A stretch of DNA of 64,000 nt from Cyclobacterium sp. Lineage in GTDB: Bacteria > Bacteroidota > Bacteroidia > Cytophagales > Cyclobacteriaceae. The translations under genes and the position numbers were made by a program. The stretch's first letter is position 1. Every line of letters starts with the position of its first letter. The DNA lies in NCBI RefSeq assembly GCF_014762705.1, contig NZ_JABURL010000036.1, positions 56,625 to 120,624 on the forward strand, read 5' to 3'. This document shows, in pieces, positions 9,621 to 18,794 of this stretch. Under the pieces are notes generated by a model. That model worked only from the letters and a program-made list of their open reading frames with translations. It made no database searches and was not told where the DNA came from.

Positions 9621-11165
9621 TTATGACTTTACTTTAATCGATTCATTACCAATGATGATCGGCATGTCATTGATTCTACCAGCTTCCTGCCCATTTTCCA
9701 ATTTAAGCACTCCCCTGGGGCACACGGCCGAACACACCCCGCAGCCTACACAGGATGAACGCACAATGTTTTGTCCCCTTTGGGCATACCATCGAACGTC
9801 AATTCCCATTTCACAATAAGTCGAGCAATTGCCGCAAGATATGCATTGCCCACCGTTGGTTGTGATCCTGAACCTTGATTTGAACCGTTGCACCAATCCC
9901 AGGTAGGCTGCTAAAGGACAACCAAACCTGCACCACACCCGGTTCCCCATAAAGGGATAAAATCCCGTACCTATTACTCCTGCAAAAGCCGATCCAATGG
10001 CAAAACCATAGATGGAATGAAACTGATTGGTGGCCTGCTCCAACATACCAAATTCCATAAAATAATTGGTAATGGTCACAGCGGTCATAACAACTGCAAG
10101 CACCAGCACTCCGTGAACCAGATACCTTTCCACCTGCCAGGCTTTTAGAGATTTATCGGAAAGCTGCCGGTATGGATCCCCTACTGTTTCAGCCAATCCC
10201 CCACAACCACAGACCCAACTACAGTACCAGCGCTTGCCATAAAAATAAGTAAAAACGGGCACTCCTATTACAATCAGTATAATGCCCCAAATCAGCATAA
10301 ACATGCCCAGGGCCCCGGAACTTACCATACCCTCTATGCGGTACTCATAAAAGAAAGAATAATCCAATGGCCAGATGTTTTTGAAATCATGCCAGGGCAT
10401 GTTAAACAGCACCAGAATCTCAGGGATCAGAAAGGCAAAGGCCAATTGAAAAAACATCACCGAAGCAGTCCGGATGGTTTGGTAATTATTTCCCTTGTAT
10501 TTTCTGAACATCCTCACTCCCATTACCAAAATCGCAAGGGTATAAATCAGTCCATACAAAAACCACTGGCTGGCGGGGCCTCCTGAAAGCAAAATACTCA
10601 ACGGATCTACCATGATCACCAAATTGGTCAGGTATTCGGGATACCAATACAAAATGATATAAAAAACGATCAGATAAGTGCCGGTGATGATGCCCAGCCA
10701 ACCTCTGGCTTTCATGGAAGAAAAATAAATCCCATCATGCTTGATCCCTGCCGGTTTGTTCCTATATAAAGGCAAGGTATATAATAAACCTCCCAGAACT
10801 GCCAGGCCTATGGATAATGCCAGGAACAATAAGGGGGCATCTTCTACCGGACCACTGGAAGCCGCTTTGGTCAATGCAAATGCATAATCATCCCAAATCA
10901 CTTTATCCCAGGCTTGCTCTTCTTTTAACTCTTCATTGTAGGCATTGAAAAAGTCGTTAAAATCTTTGATAAAAGAAAAATTGGAAGCGTAGGTTTTTTC
11001 ATAGATGGGTTCCAATACCTCCAGCATGGCATCCTGGTGCATTTCCTTGGTATGATCCCGGACCATTGTCCTGTCCAATTGATAAGACCCGGAAAAGGGT
11101 ATTCCCGTGAACACCAAAAGTCCAATGATAAAGAGAACCAGGCCTGAATTTTGAAGTAATTTCAT
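9621..11165 (-). CDS. Membrane-bound 4Fe-4S ferredoxin-like protein (NapH/CcoG/NosR-like core)
   Basis: A 514-residue protein with an N-terminal membrane helix, a soluble periplasmic segment (about 25-115) and several further helices. It carries a CSWVCGCGG motif in a loop near residue 318 and a C-terminal pair of 4Fe-4S motifs (CISCGNCSTYC and CVGCGVCSAVC, each followed by CP or a similar ligand). This is the architecture of membrane electron-transfer proteins of the NapH, NosR and CcoG group. The electron partner is not certain. The flavin oxidoreductase gene upstream (124 bp) could supply electrons. The downstream GT2 is coupled to it by a 2-nt gap. Confidence 0.75.
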   Translation of the reverse strand: MKLLQNSGLVLFIIGLLVFTGIPFSGSYQLDRTMVRDHTKEMHQDAMLEVLEPIYEKTYASNFSFIKDFNDFFNAYNEELKEEQAWDKVIWDDYAFALTKAASSGPVEDAPLLFLALSIGLAVLGGLLYTLPLYRNKPAGIKHDGIYFSSMKARGWLGIITGTYLIVFYIILYWYPEYLTNLVIMVDPLSILLSGGPASQWFLYGLIYTLAILVMGVRMFRKYKGNNYQTIRTASVMFFQLAFAFLIPEILVLFNMPWHDFKNIWPLDYSFFYEYRIEGMVSSGALGMFMLIWGIILIVIGVPVFTYFYGKRWYCSWVCGCGGLAETVGDPYRQLSDKSLKAWQVERYLVHGVLVLAVVMTAVTITNYFMEFGMLEQATNQFHSIYGFAIGSAFAGVIGTGFYPFMGNRVWCRFGCPLAAYLGLVQRFKSRFRITTNGGQCISCGNCSTYCEMGIDVRWYAQRGQNIVRSSCVGCGVCSAVCPRGVLKLENGQEAGRINDMPIIIGNESIKVKS

Positions 11166-11269
11166 GCGTTTAATATTATTTATAAAAGACCTTAAATAGC
11201 GTCCTACCTAAGCTCCAATCCTTTTTCGGAGAAATCCCCGTGTTTCCCCTATAGCTTTTTGGGGGCACC

Positions 11270-11293
11270 CAACTGTGTGACGTTATCGTCATG
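11270..11293 (-). promoter_or_regulatory. Palindromic motif TGACG-N4-CGTCA, copy 1
   Basis: A perfect inverted repeat at 11278-11291 (arms TGACG/CGTCA, 4-nt centre) sits at the end of the flavin oxidoreductase gene and overlaps its stop codon, about 105-128 bp upstream of the 4Fe-4S gene. With its flanks, 22 of 24 positions match a second copy at 14310-14333. The arm length and spacing resemble sites of Crp/Fnr-family regulators. The regulator is unknown. Confidence 0.5.
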
Positions 11294-12650
11294 TCCGGTT
11301 CCATGACCTTGAACCGATTAACTTTTGAATAAATGATTGCCTGGGCAATGGAATGGAGGTACCATTTTCACTGTTATACTTGTCAAGCAGTTGCTTATAA
11401 AACTTCTTGTGAAATTCCGGGTTAAAATTGGCCTTATCCAATTGCCCGATTACCCGGTCTGCCTTCCAGCCTTCTTTTATGGCCCGATCAAAGAATTCAT
11501 GTCTCATTCTCCAGCCAAAGGCATTCATTCCCAAAATCCTGTCTTCCTGATCAAATAAAAACCTCAAAGCCACCTTTCCTGATGCGCTTTCCCAATAAAA
11601 TGACCTGGTAGGGTTCTCCCAGGTTGGGGGGACATGGCCGTAAGTTTGGTATTCGATATCAAAAAATTTGGCTGAATTGAACCAAATCCCAGGCGTATAA
11701 CCCACTTTTTTTTCGTGGGTAAGGTTATGGGCCAGGGTTTCTCCATGCATACGCCCTGTATACCAAACCTGTTCTATATTTTTACGGTCCTTCCCTGGCG
11801 GCTTATTGAATTCCGCACAGTCCCCTATGGCATAAACATTGGGAAGGTTGGTTCGGAATTGATCATCTACAAGGATACCGCGATTGGTGTTTAAATCACT
11901 ATTTTTAAATAACGCTATATTAGGACTTACACCTGCAGTCAAACCCACAAACTGACAGTTGATGATTTCACCGTGGGAGGTTTTGACTGCCTTCACCTGC
12001 CCTTTTTCATCCCCAATGATTTCCTTTAATTCTGTATCCAGCTTAAGGTCAATATGGTGTTCGCGAATATGTCTTCCTACCAATGCAGCTTCTTCTTTTG
12101 GAAGTATGTTGTCCCAAAAACCCTTTTCCCTCACCAAAAAAGTGACCGGTATTTTTCTGGAAGCCAGCATTTCTGCCATTTCCACACCAATCAATCCTCC
12201 CCCTACCAGCACAGCATGCTGGATATCCTGAGTATTTTTCTCCATATTCAACAGGTCCTGGTAACTGTACAAGCCCTGGACTCCATTTAAATCCTGGCCT
12301 GGCCAGCCGAACATATTGGGTTTAGATCCGGTAGCCAATACCAATTGCTTATAGCTCACTACCTCTCCATCCTCAAAATTCAGTTCCTGATTGGAAAAGT
12401 CAATTGCTTTAACCCATCCAAATAATAGTTTGATATCATTTTTTTCCCAAAAATCATCCGCATAGGGTTTGGTATGCTCATATTTCATGTGGCCCATGTA
12501 GATATACATCAGGGCAGTCCTTGAAAAAAAATGCCTGGTTTCTGCGGAAACAATGGTTATCGTGATATTTGGATTGTTTTTCCGGATATGCCTGGCACAG
12601 GTCACTCCTGAAATTCCGTTGCCCAGGATTACAATAGTATTTTCACTCAT
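11289..12650 (-). CDS. FAD/NAD(P)-dependent pyridine nucleotide-disulfide oxidoreductase
   Basis: A 453-residue flavoprotein with an N-terminal FAD-binding Rossmann motif (GNGISG at 10-15), an NAD(P)-binding motif (VGGGLIGVEMAE near 155-166) and the second FAD motif NVYAIGDCAEF near 310. No redox-active CxxxxC pair is evident, so it belongs with nitrite-reductase-type or ferredoxin-reductase-type NAD(P)H oxidoreductases rather than lipoamide dehydrogenases. A C-terminal extension of about 120 residues is unassigned. It is the first gene of the minus-strand run and lies 124 bp before the membrane 4Fe-4S protein, so electron delivery to that protein is plausible but inferred. Confidence 0.8.
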   Translation of the reverse strand: MSENTIVILGNGISGVTCARHIRKNNPNITITIVSAETRHFFSRTALMYIYMGHMKYEHTKPYADDFWEKNDIKLLFGWVKAIDFSNQELNFEDGEVVSYKQLVLATGSKPNMFGWPGQDLNGVQGLYSYQDLLNMEKNTQDIQHAVLVGGGLIGVEMAEMLASRKIPVTFLVREKGFWDNILPKEEAALVGRHIREHHIDLKLDTELKEIIGDEKGQVKAVKTSHGEIINCQFVGLTAGVSPNIALFKNSDLNTNRGILVDDQFRTNLPNVYAIGDCAEFNKPPGKDRKNIEQVWYTGRMHGETLAHNLTHEKKVGYTPGIWFNSAKFFDIEYQTYGHVPPTWENPTRSFYWESASGKVALRFLFDQEDRILGMNAFGWRMRHEFFDRAIKEGWKADRVIGQLDKANFNPEFHKKFYKQLLDKYNSENGTSIPLPRQSFIQKLIGSRSWNRT

Positions 12651-12913
12651 TTTTGCAATTTCTCAAAATCCGGTCAAAATTTAAACCCTATGGCTTTCAA
12701 CTCCAGCCAAATCGTCCTAACAGACGGCAAGATTACATTTTCCTGACAAGTTGATGAAAAAAATCAGGATTAAAAAAATTAAAAAGTACGCTTTTAGAAC
12801 AAGCCTGAATTATTTGAAATTCGTGAAGTTTGGGCAAAGCAAACCTGTCCAGATAGGAACCCTATTTGGGGTAGAAATATCCCATACACAAGTAAAATTC
12901 TGCAAGTCTTACC

Positions 12914-14020
12914 TCAGACGCTTTTTCCCTTAAGTGAAATAATAAACTTCGCCCCTTTGTTTGGCTTGCTTTTGATTTCAATTTTACCCCCTAATGCTGT
13001 TACCTGCTTGTGTACTAAATAAAGGCCAATTCCATGGCTATCCTTATGGTGGTGAAATTTCTGGTCAAAACCAAAAATCTCCTTCTCAACCATGTTTAAG
13101 TTGAAGCCTAAGCCATTATCTGAAAATTCAAGATAGCCCCGGCCTTCTTTTTCGTAGGAGCGAATTTCAACTAGTGGCTTGGTGTTTGGCCGGCTATATT
13201 TAACGGAGTTGGATATCAAATTTAGAAAAATACTTTCCAGATAGGTCCTGTTAAAATGAATTTCCGGCAGTTGGGAAAAATCAGATAAAATCACTGCACC
13301 AGAGTTTTCTACCATGGATCGAATGGAGGTGATGGACCGGTTAAAGACCTCCTTGAGCCGGAGCTTCTCTACCTTGACCTGCATTACATCGTCCTGCTTC
13401 AAATTGTCAAGTAAATTTTCCAGCATGCTTTTTAGTCCCACTGTTGATTGGTCAAGGAGTTCAATCAACTCAGCGGTTTCCTTATCCTCTATCCTGGCCG
13501 GATCCATTAATTTAAAAATGGCAAGGATATTATTGACTGGGGCTCTCAGGTCATGCGAAGCTGCAAAGGTAAGTTGCCTGAGCTTGTCGTTGGTTTCTGT
13601 CAGCTTCCTGATCAGATCATTTTTATGCGACTCCATCTCTTTTCTGTAAGTCACATTCTTAGCAATGCCATAAATCAAGCCCTTTTCAGGTAGGGGAAAG
13701 AAATTCCATGAAAGCCATATTTTTTCGCCATTTTTGGTGAGATAGCGATTTTCATGATTTCTTAGTGAGTTATCCCCAACATTAATATTGGTGACAATTT
13801 TGGTGGTGATGTCTATATCCTCTCCATAAAGGAAGGTATCAATTGGTCTGCACAACAGCTCCTCCTCGGTGTAACCCATTAATTTTTGAAAAGAAGGGTT
13901 TACCTGCTTGTAGTACCCATCATAACCTGCTATGCAAAGCAAGTCCGGAGACATCTTAAAAAACAAATCCAAATCATATGCTGAATCATCCAAAATTTTC
14001 GCTGAATTTCCTAACATCAT
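12914..14020 (-). CDS. PAS-domain sensor histidine kinase
   Basis: A 368-residue kinase with no transmembrane helix. A PAS domain (about 18-128, FFKMSPDLLCIAGYDG onward) with the following PAC-like segment is joined by a short coiled coil to a HisKA domain with phospho-acceptor His156 in AASHDLRAPVNNI. A HATPase domain follows, with SNSVKYS and DNGLGFN boxes and a GIGLYLVHK motif. It is cytoplasmic, so an intracellular or redox signal is likely. No response regulator is adjacent. It precedes the flavin oxidoreductase run by 263 bp; a shared palindrome lies upstream of both regions. Confidence 0.88.
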   Translation of the reverse strand: MMLGNSAKILDDSAYDLDLFFKMSPDLLCIAGYDGYYKQVNPSFQKLMGYTEEELLCRPIDTFLYGEDIDITTKIVTNINVGDNSLRNHENRYLTKNGEKIWLSWNFFPLPEKGLIYGIAKNVTYRKEMESHKNDLIRKLTETNDKLRQLTFAASHDLRAPVNNILAIFKLMDPARIEDKETAELIELLDQSTVGLKSMLENLLDNLKQDDVMQVKVEKLRLKEVFNRSITSIRSMVENSGAVILSDFSQLPEIHFNRTYLESIFLNLISNSVKYSRPNTKPLVEIRSYEKEGRGYLEFSDNGLGFNLNMVEKEIFGFDQKFHHHKDSHGIGLYLVHKQVTALGGKIEIKSKPNKGAKFIISLKGKSV

Positions 14021-14309
14021 TTATTTTTTCAATGAAATTGCTTAAAAAGGCCTTAATAATTGCAAACAAATCTCAACAGGGACTCTGTTTAGATGGCTTT
14101 TGGACTTGAAGTCAATTTCAAATTTTTCTTTTGTTTAATTCATTTTGAACAATTACTGAGCCAAAAATGTCTTATTTTACACAAAATCAGGACTGTTATT
14201 TTACAAATAAAACAATATGCTTTTGACACATAAAAAAAATCATTTCGGTAAATATGTCCGGTTATTTTTTTCTCTAGAGGCATGACTAAAAAGATCCCCT
14301 GAAATCGAG

Positions 14310-14333
14310 CATGACGAGAACGTCACACAGGTG
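14310..14333 (+). promoter_or_regulatory. Palindromic motif TGACG-N4-CGTCA, copy 2
   Basis: An inverted repeat at 14312-14325 with the same arms as the copy at 11278-11291 and matching flanks (22 of 24 positions over the wider block). It lies in true intergenic DNA, about 290-313 bp upstream of the PAS kinase. The conservation of the flanks as well as the arms argues against chance. Confidence 0.5.
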
Positions 14334-14406
14334 AAAGATTTTGATTGCGAGATTCCATGTGCCCACTTAAAGACAAATTAAAGACACATGAAATCTTAAA
14401 CCAAAA

Positions 14407-14445
14407 TTCCCACCTGCTTAGGTAATGTTCCTAAACAGGTGGGAA
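14407..14445 (-). terminator. Terminator hairpin after the sialic acid operon
   Basis: A 16-bp stem with one mismatch (14407-14422 against 14430-14445) and a 7-nt loop lies 38 bp past the sialidase stop on the minus strand, followed on that strand by AATTTTGG. The stem is strong and the U-run short. Confidence 0.7.
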
Positions 14446-14483
14446 AAAATTTCCGATTGATCAAACTTTAAAAAAAACCCGCT

Positions 14484-16001
14484 TTATTCTTCTATCAAAT
14501 CCTCCACCGCTATGACCTGAAAAGCCAATTGCACCTGACTGCTTTCATAAATTATACCGAGGTGTTTATCGTCAATCATGGTCAGGCAGGAATACCCTGC
14601 GCTCTTTCCCTGGTCCAACAGCACCTGCATTTCCTCCGGCCAGCTTCCGCCCTGGTCTAAACTTGTTTTGATGGTAATGTCTTGCCTGGCCTCCGTTGAT
14701 GCAGGATTGGAGAAAAATAAAACATCGTTTTTATATTTAATAATGCTAGCCATACATACTGGTTCTATCAGGGCTGACCTGCTACTGGGATGGGACTCCC
14801 AGGTTTTGCCCAGGTCATTGGTTACGGCCACAGAACGGGCACCTCCCCGGTTGTCCCTCATGTTCAGCATCAAACTTCCATCCGCCAATTCCACTACCTG
14901 AGCTTCCGTAGTATTGGATTTAGCTCCTGTTCCTACTTCCCAGGATTTGCCCCTGTCTTTACTGTAAATAATCGTGCTATAGGGCATTTTTTCAGCATCC
15001 TTATATTGGGCAGCAAAGACCAGCGTTCCATCCTTCATGGTAATGCCTTTGCCTGGGCCATTGAAAAAAAGCTGCCAGGACGGATTTTTCATGGGTTCGG
15101 TGATATTGACAGGTTCAGACCAGGTATTGCCGTCATCTTCAGACTTCACCAACATTAACTGACCTGTTTCTTCGGGCTTTAGTCCGGGACCGGAGCTGTT
15201 CCAGGCCGCTGTATTTGGCTTTCCATGCAACCACAAAGCCACTACCCAGATCGTACCTGTTTCCTGATCGACCAATATGGCAGGATCTCCAATACCGTTT
15301 TGATCCTGGGGCAGGCCTCCCCATTCTCCCATATCCATGATGATTTTCATGGGTTCCCAATTTTGCCCGCCATCGGTACTTCTGCTCAAACCCACATCAA
15401 TATCTCCCTGCAAATCAGAGCCCTGTTCCCGGCGCACATCATAAACAGCCAGCAAGGTTCCGGCTTTACTGGTAGCCAGTCCGGGAATCCTGTAGGTATG
15501 CACCCCGTCGTCCCCCTTGGTTCTAAGAGATTTTGCAAGCCGGTAGGAAACCAGGTTTTCCTGACCCGATGGCCTCGCTTTTTCCCCCGCCAGCTCCACA
15601 AAAGCTACCTGTACATCTATCTTCTCTTTAAGATCTGCGGCTTTATTCACGGTGATGGCTATTTCAAAGAAGTGATCACCTGCAGACAGGTCAATTGGCT
15701 CCTCAAACAGCCATTGCTCATCCCTAAATGTAAATGATCCCATCAATTCCTTCTGTTCACGCTCATTCTTGTAAAGTGAAAGATCCTCTATTTTAATGCC
15801 GGATGCTATTTCCAAACCCATCCCCTCAATACTTTCCTCCGATTTCAAATTCATTTCCAAGCGGCCTATGGTAGTAGCCTTTCCGGCAATTACCGGAATA
15901 TATACCTGTTGCCATGTCAAATCTTCAGAAACAGGCCAATCTTTTTCCCGGGTACAGCTTAACAGTAAAAAAACCAGTAAGCACATGTTGATCATTTTCA
16001 T
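14484..16001 (-). CDS. nanH: Exo-alpha-sialidase, lipoprotein
   Basis: A 505-residue secreted sialidase (GH33-like) that removes terminal sialic acid from glycans. It has a lipoprotein signal (LLLSC, Cys16), an N-terminal beta-sandwich-like region (about 25-155) like the N-terminal domains of other Bacteroidota sialidases, and a six-blade propeller. Diagnostic features are the YRIP motif at 170-173 with the first catalytic Arg, five Asp boxes (208-215, 287-294, 347-354, 394-401, 447-454), Glu366, an Arg in NMRDNR near 382, and the late Tyr in AGYSCL near 470. It is the last gene of the susC-susD-nanA-nanM/symporter-sialidase run. Because sialidases release alpha-Neu5Ac, the mutarotase just upstream makes functional sense. 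Confidence 0.92.
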   Translation of the reverse strand: MKMINMCLLVFLLLSCTREKDWPVSEDLTWQQVYIPVIAGKATTIGRLEMNLKSEESIEGMGLEIASGIKIEDLSLYKNEREQKELMGSFTFRDEQWLFEEPIDLSAGDHFFEIAITVNKAADLKEKIDVQVAFVELAGEKARPSGQENLVSYRLAKSLRTKGDDGVHTYRIPGLATSKAGTLLAVYDVRREQGSDLQGDIDVGLSRSTDGGQNWEPMKIIMDMGEWGGLPQDQNGIGDPAILVDQETGTIWVVALWLHGKPNTAAWNSSGPGLKPEETGQLMLVKSEDDGNTWSEPVNITEPMKNPSWQLFFNGPGKGITMKDGTLVFAAQYKDAEKMPYSTIIYSKDRGKSWEVGTGAKSNTTEAQVVELADGSLMLNMRDNRGGARSVAVTNDLGKTWESHPSSRSALIEPVCMASIIKYKNDVLFFSNPASTEARQDITIKTSLDQGGSWPEEMQVLLDQGKSAGYSCLTMIDDKHLGIIYESSQVQLAFQVIAVEDLIEE

Positions 16002-16087
16002 ATTTCAATTATTTTAAGTTCGTATTTCTTCCAGTCATTGTCTGAGAAGTCATTCTCTGGCATGAGTTATTTTTTTACTTTATCGTA

Positions 16088-18793
16088 TCAAACCAATTCC
16101 CTTTTAATTCTTTTGCCCATGGTTTTGAGTGTAAGACCCGTAAGTTTTTCTTTGGAGGGTCTGGGAAACCATTTACTGGCCAGGTAAGCCAATAACATGG
16201 CACTAACCAAACCGGTAAATGCATACAGGTGGATGCTTAAAGCTGTTTGGGTTTTTACCAAAACCTGTATTAGGGCACTGCCCAAAAGACCAATCAGTGC
16301 TCCCCTGGCATTGGTACTGGAAGAAAGAATACCTATGAGGAAAATCCCTCCCAAACCTCCCGCAAAAAGGCCGATCAGCATGTTGAACTGGTCCCATAGA
16401 GAAGGAATCCCCATGGTGGCCATCAGCAATGCGAATCCTGTCCCCAATACCCCAACGAAAACCGTAACGGTTCTGGCAAAGGTAAGCGTATGCTTTCCAT
16501 TGCTGTCCTTGGAAAAAAACTTATGGTAAAAGTCAGTAGTCACCACAGTGGCCACTGAATTCATGCTGCTGTCCAGGCTGGACATGGCGGCCGCAAATAC
16601 TGCAGCTATCAGCAAGCCTGACACCCCATTGGGCAATTGGGTAACAATGTACCAGGGAAAAATACTGTCTGTATTGGTCATTACAGGAGATAACTCCTGG
16701 GGATGAGTCAGGTAAAACAAGTACAATGCTGTCCCTATGGAAAAGAAAATCAAAGCCGAAGGCAAAGCCATCAGTGCTCCTGTCACAATGCTTTTGGAGG
16801 CAGAGGCCTCATCTTTGGTGGTCAGGTACCTTTGAATGACGGTTTGATCACTGCCGTACTGAACGATATTTGAGGCCAACCCACCCAATAGAATGACCCA
16901 GATTGCCGTACCCGTAAAATCAAACCGGGTATCAAATAGTGTCATTTTTTGATCTTCCTTAATGAATGCAGCCAGCTCTCCCCAGCTCAGGTCGATACTA
17001 AATACCATTAAAACCAAACATATCAAAGCTCCTCCCAACAAAACCACCACCTGAATCACGTCTGTCCAAATAACTGCTTCAATACCCCCCAGCACAGTAT
17101 ATAAAATACTCAAAACACCCATTAAAAGTATACAGGTCATTACATCTATATCTGTAATTACAGCTAAGGCAAGGGAAGGCAACAACAGTACAATTCCCAA
17201 CCGTCCCAATTGCAAGGCCATGTAAATCAAGCTCCCCAATAGCCGGACGGTTTTATCAAACCTCATTTCCAGGTATTCATAAGCAGATGTGAGGTTGAGC
17301 CTTCTGAAAAAAGGCAAAAACCAGAAAATAATGATAGGGGAAACCATGATGATGGTCATCAGTAACCAAAACAGGGTCCAGTCTGTAGCAAAAGTTTTGG
17401 AAGGAATGGCCATAAAGGTAATCGCACTGAGCTGGGTACCAAATACGCTGATGCCGGCTGCCCACCAGGGCACCCTTCCACCTGCCTTGAAAAAATCGGT
17501 AACGGATGCCTGTTTTTTGGAAATAACAAATCCCATAACAACCAATACACCCAGATAAAGGCCCAAAACCGAATAATTCAACCAGCCGAAACCTTCCTTC
17601 TTGGAAAGCAGCATACCCTGAATACCGGGTGTTCTTACACCGGGACTAATCTCTCCGGATGGCAGGACAAGGGTTCCTTCCCAGAATACGGAAGAGGTAG
17701 TTACAGGGGCTTTAAATGGAAGGTCGGCCAACCTCGACCAGGTTTTGGTTACCGCGTGATAGGCCAAAACACGCCGGCTAAAACCAGGATGGGAAGCTAA
17801 TAGGTTTTCTCTTTCATTTACTAATTCCAGGGAATCCGAACTGTTCAGAGAAGGTTCAGCCAAAGACATGGCAATTTGTTCCAATTGGTGGTATAACTTT
17901 CCTTCATCTCCCCCAAATAACAGGATGTGACCAGAGCCAAAAGGAGCTGCGGTACCTGCTGCCAGGGAGATTATATTTCCCTCTCCGTCTTCTATGCTTC
18001 CATGGCTTTCCCACCTCATATTGTTGAATGAAAAGGAAAACAAATCACCAAAAAAAACTGTAGGAGCACCAGCTTCTTTTCTCCTTCCGCCTGCCAAATA
18101 AATCCTTTGCTCTTTGCCCTCGTGTTGAATAGCCATCATGGCATGAGACCTTTCAGGCCCAGGCAGAGGCGGTAAAGATTCCCATTTAGCTCCAGACTCA
18201 TTGATATTCAGCCGGTAGAACTTGTTCCATACCTGTTCATTCTCACCACCTACCAGGTACACGAATCCCTCATGGTATACCGCTGAGGCATTGGAAAGTG
18301 CCATAGGAAGCGGCAAGCCTTCATTTACGGTTACTTCTTGCCTGCTTTCATTCCAGGAAATCCACCAGGTGCTGCTATGGTAGCCATCCTCATTTTCTCC
18401 GCCTAAACAGAAAACACCTCCCGGGGTACTCACAGATGCTCCATAGGCCATGCTCTCGGGCAGACTTAATTCTATACCCTCCACCCATTTTGCTTCTGAC
18501 TGATCCTTAATAAGGACATGAATTTTATTCCAGAATTTTTTCTTTCCACCCTTCCATGGTTTTTCACCCGGAAAGTTGGCCCCACCAGCTAGTATCAATG
18601 CCCCATTATGGGTGCCTGCATACATTCCGGCATAACCAAGGGAAGAGCCTTCCCCATCAGGAGCCGGCAAGGTTGCTAACTGTTGCCATTCATAATCACC
18701 ATAAGTTTTAGGCTTTTCCTGTGCCAAAGAAGAGTTCAACAGGAAGGGTAGTAAAACCAAGCCAAAAAAAGTAATTTTAAACGCTTTTACCAT
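16088..18793 (-). CDS. NanM-type mutarotase fused to a sodium:solute symporter
   Basis: A 901-residue two-part protein. After a signal peptide (cleavage probably after SLAQ, residue 25), residues about 30-395 form a Kelch propeller of the cyclically permuted mutarotase (NanM/YjhT) type, with repeated LAGG and YLVGG motifs. NanM converts alpha- to beta-N-acetylneuraminate in the periplasm. From about residue 402 a sodium:solute symporter domain begins, with about 12-13 helices and the family segment YGSDQTVIQRYL. The symporter would import the sugar with Na+. The fusion puts anomer conversion at the mouth of the transporter. Stand-alone NanM and symporters are usual elsewhere; I see no frameshift. 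The gene starts 1 nt after the nanA stop. Confidence 0.88.
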   Translation of the reverse strand: MVKAFKITFFGLVLLPFLLNSSLAQEKPKTYGDYEWQQLATLPAPDGEGSSLGYAGMYAGTHNGALILAGGANFPGEKPWKGGKKKFWNKIHVLIKDQSEAKWVEGIELSLPESMAYGASVSTPGGVFCLGGENEDGYHSSTWWISWNESRQEVTVNEGLPLPMALSNASAVYHEGFVYLVGGENEQVWNKFYRLNINESGAKWESLPPLPGPERSHAMMAIQHEGKEQRIYLAGGRRKEAGAPTVFFGDLFSFSFNNMRWESHGSIEDGEGNIISLAAGTAAPFGSGHILLFGGDEGKLYHQLEQIAMSLAEPSLNSSDSLELVNERENLLASHPGFSRRVLAYHAVTKTWSRLADLPFKAPVTTSSVFWEGTLVLPSGEISPGVRTPGIQGMLLSKKEGFGWLNYSVLGLYLGVLVVMGFVISKKQASVTDFFKAGGRVPWWAAGISVFGTQLSAITFMAIPSKTFATDWTLFWLLMTIIMVSPIIIFWFLPFFRRLNLTSAYEYLEMRFDKTVRLLGSLIYMALQLGRLGIVLLLPSLALAVITDIDVMTCILLMGVLSILYTVLGGIEAVIWTDVIQVVVLLGGALICLVLMVFSIDLSWGELAAFIKEDQKMTLFDTRFDFTGTAIWVILLGGLASNIVQYGSDQTVIQRYLTTKDEASASKSIVTGALMALPSALIFFSIGTALYLFYLTHPQELSPVMTNTDSIFPWYIVTQLPNGVSGLLIAAVFAAAMSSLDSSMNSVATVVTTDFYHKFFSKDSNGKHTLTFARTVTVFVGVLGTGFALLMATMGIPSLWDQFNMLIGLFAGGLGGIFLIGILSSSTNARGALIGLLGSALIQVLVKTQTALSIHLYAFTGLVSAMLLAYLASKWFPRPSKEKLTGLTLKTMGKRIKRELV

Positions 18794-18794
18794 G

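Larger units (their letters stand above)
14021..14483. other. Intergenic region between kinase and sialidase genes
   Basis: These 463 bp hold no credible gene. They contain the upstream region of the PAS kinase, the second copy of the TGACG-N4-CGTCA palindrome at 14310-14333 and the terminator of the sialic acid operon at 14407-14445. Confidence 0.7.
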
